From assembly GCF_000507845.1 (NCBI RefSeq), contig NZ_KI669454.1, forward strand, positions 1,154,604 through 1,218,603: a DNA stretch of 64,000 nt, read 5' to 3'. The position numbers were made by a program, and so were the translations under genes. This document shows, piece after piece, positions 63,101 to 64,000 of this stretch (position 1 is its first letter; the number at the start of each line of letters is the position of its first letter). The notes beneath the pieces are model-generated. The model did no database searches. It was not told where the DNA came from and saw nothing but the letters and a program-made list of their open reading frames with translations. This DNA is from Helicobacter macacae MIT 99-5501 (lineage in GTDB: Bacteria > Campylobacterota > Campylobacteria > Campylobacterales > Helicobacteraceae).

Positions 63101-63589
63101 CAGATAAGTGCAGCTGTGCGCTACTACAAAATGTGGGGCAATACATTTCGCACAAATCTAAAAGTAGGCGTGAGGTATAATGTCCTAAACACGCCACAAC
63201 TTGGTAGCTTTAAATACGGAAATACTATTGATGATGAGAAGCGCACGATTACCTTGCCTGTGGTGTATGGAAATCTAAGCTTTGATTTGATATGGCTTAT
63301 AAAGAAAAATCACGAGCTAAGTTTGGGCTATGATGGGCTTTTCTATGCTTCTACATTTGACAAAAGTAACGATAGCGCACTAAGCCAGTGGTTTAATGGC
63401 GTAACTACGACACTCAACCTCAAATATGCGTATTGGTTTGGTGGGAGCGACTATGTCAAAGATAAAGACGGCAATGCCGTATCTCGCTCCATAGTCGAGG
63501 GCAAGAAGTCCAAAAAATCCTCCAAAAAAGACAAGCCTAAGAAAAAATCCAAGAAGTCTAAGAAAAAGACATACTATATCGATGGGTAA
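60105..63589 (+). CDS. Autotransporter-like outer-membrane protein, phase-variable, out of frame in this sequence
   Basis: The main frame runs without a stop from within the GA tract (60185) to 63589. The natural start appears to be the ATG at 60105, with AAGGAG five bases upstream, but it meets a stop at 60198 in the present frame after 31 codons. Loss of one GA unit would join them into a protein of 1160 residues. The first about 220 residues are mostly translated palindromic repeats. A signal peptide follows (RKLALSLITSAALTGVALDI, cleavage near AAAVNC). The passenger has beta-helix-like repeats with NTITN and GSSINTI units. The last 300 residues look like an autotransporter barrel with many Gly/aromatic strands. 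After the barrel comes an unusual Lys/Ser-rich tail (KKSKKSSKKDKPKKK). I cannot name a closer family. Confidence 0.75.
60160..60186 (+). repeat. (GA)13 phase-variation tract
   Basis: Thirteen GA units plus one G, inside the predicted coding sequence and encoding alternating Arg-Glu. The unit size of two bases means each slip changes the frame. The downstream frame matches the ATG when the tract has 12 units (or 15, 18 and so on). Confidence 0.88.
60203..60281. repeat. Type A palindromic element inside the coding frame
   Basis: A 79-bp copy, TGTCATACTGAGCAAGGCG to CGAAACCTCAATATGACA, lying in the open frame of the autotransporter. It is read as CHTEQGEVSQAESNRDISVC-type sequence without a stop. 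Confidence 0.8.
60435..60538. repeat. Type C palindromic element inside the coding frame
   Basis: A 104-bp copy from CGTCATTGCGAGCAAGTCG to AAGTCTCGCAATGACG, with inner arms GTGGCAATC and GATTGCCAC, in the same open frame. A G/C-rich hairpin follows at about 60609-60636, also in frame (read as THPQTPSAREGVF). Confidence 0.8.
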
Positions 63590-63616
63590 GTGGTTTGCTA
63601 GACTAAAGCAATCACT

Positions 63617-63702
63617 TGTCATACTGAAGTTTGGCACAAACCGAAGTATCTCCGCAAAAGATAATAGAGATTTTGGTTTCTTATAGAAACCAAAATATGA
63701 CA
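63617..63702. repeat. Type A palindromic element with compensating changes
   Basis: An 86-bp copy, TGTCATACTGAAGTTTGGC to ACCAAAATATGACA. The inner arms differ from other copies (for example GATTTTGGTTTC and GAAACCAAAA pair with each other), suggesting the fold is kept while sequence drifts. Confidence 0.75.
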
Positions 63703-63734
63703 AACTTGATTCTATCGTAAGCAGGCATAATGTA

Positions 63735-64000
63735 GATTCCCCCCTCCCTTAGCACGAGGGGGCTAGGGGGTGGGTTCTTTCCCCGTCATTGCGAGATTTT
63801 GCTTGAGGGGCGTGGAATCGTGGCAATCCATATTCCAATCGTCATTGCGAGCGAACGGAGTAAGCGTGGCAAAACAAGCGAAGCCGAAGTTTCTTTAGCA
63901 ATCCAAATGCCACTTCGTCATTGCGAGCAAGTCGAAAGACTTGCGTGGCAATCCACAAACTCGTCATTACTAAATAAACTGCGCTTTTGCTTGTTTTCTG
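63735..64000. repeat. Repeat block at the right edge
   Basis: A G/C-rich hairpin variant (63738-63775) and two or more partial type C elements (CGTCATTGCGAG at 63783, 63840 and 63914) with CTTTAGCAATCC joints. No gene is seen before the window ends. Confidence 0.7.

Noticed and set aside
1..64000. tRNA or rRNA genes
   Set aside because: I looked for T-loop (GGTTCGAATCC-like) and conserved rRNA segments and saw none; a tRNA scan would settle it.

Overview
The window reads as chromosomal DNA of a Helicobacter species (Campylobacterota), most likely a non-pylori, enterohepatic-type one. Reasons: an AT-rich genome with TATAAT-type -10 boxes and no clear -35 boxes; a CopA/CopP copper pair; a HugZ-type haem oxygenase; the order serS-pflB-uvrD-flgA, which matches my memory of HP1480-HP1477 in H. 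pylori; several Hcp-like (Sel1, cysteine-rich) secreted proteins; and homopolymer or dinucleotide tracts at surface-protein genes. Species is inference, since no marker gene settles it.

Layout. 1-5 kb: copper export (copA, cut by the window edge, and copP), an MsbA-type lipid flippase and a small metallophosphoesterase. 5-7.5 kb: an AT-rich accessory operon with a HipA-fold kinase, a small unknown protein and an AbiEii/MenT-type nucleotidyltransferase. 7.5-9 kb: an outer-membrane protein whose promoter carries a T14 tract. 9-15 kb: pntAB transhydrogenase, a secreted unknown and a CPA2 antiporter. 15-29.5 kb: housekeeping, motility and iron genes (hugZ, serS, pflB, uvrD, flgA, mscS-like, feoB, ybeY, sirtuin). 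29.6-34.1 kb: a second accessory island. It begins with a decayed copy of the ybeY 3' end, followed by a translationally coupled three-gene operon (DUF262 protein, DUF3696-type AAA ATPase, protein with a PLD-like HDR motif), then an Hcp-like gene and a zinc-ribbon gene. 35-43.7 kb: coaBC, a MATE exporter, two unknowns, bpt, psd and thiL. 44-48 kb: a minus-strand cluster of three Hcp-like paralogues with a pentapeptide-repeat membrane protein and two small proteins. 49.5-59.1 kb: ccoG, endonuclease I, rpsO and a trp operon (E, DUF411, G, D, C, F) without trpB or trpA. 60-63.6 kb: a large autotransporter-like protein downstream of a (GA)13 tract.

The gaps around 34-35, 43.8, 48-49.4, 59.2-60.6 and 63.6-64 kb are packed with dispersed palindromic elements of three main kinds. 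Two of these elements lie inside the open reading frame of the autotransporter gene, resembling the coding palindromic elements of Rickettsia.

The strongest leads are: (1) the autotransporter, which is one GA unit out of frame with an ATG that has a near-perfect ribosome site; (2) the DUF262-AAA-PLD-like operon as a candidate defence system; (3) the kinase/nucleotidyltransferase operon as a possible kinase-controlled toxin-antitoxin system; (4) homopolymer tracts at promoters of surface or secreted genes; and (5) the palindromic element families.
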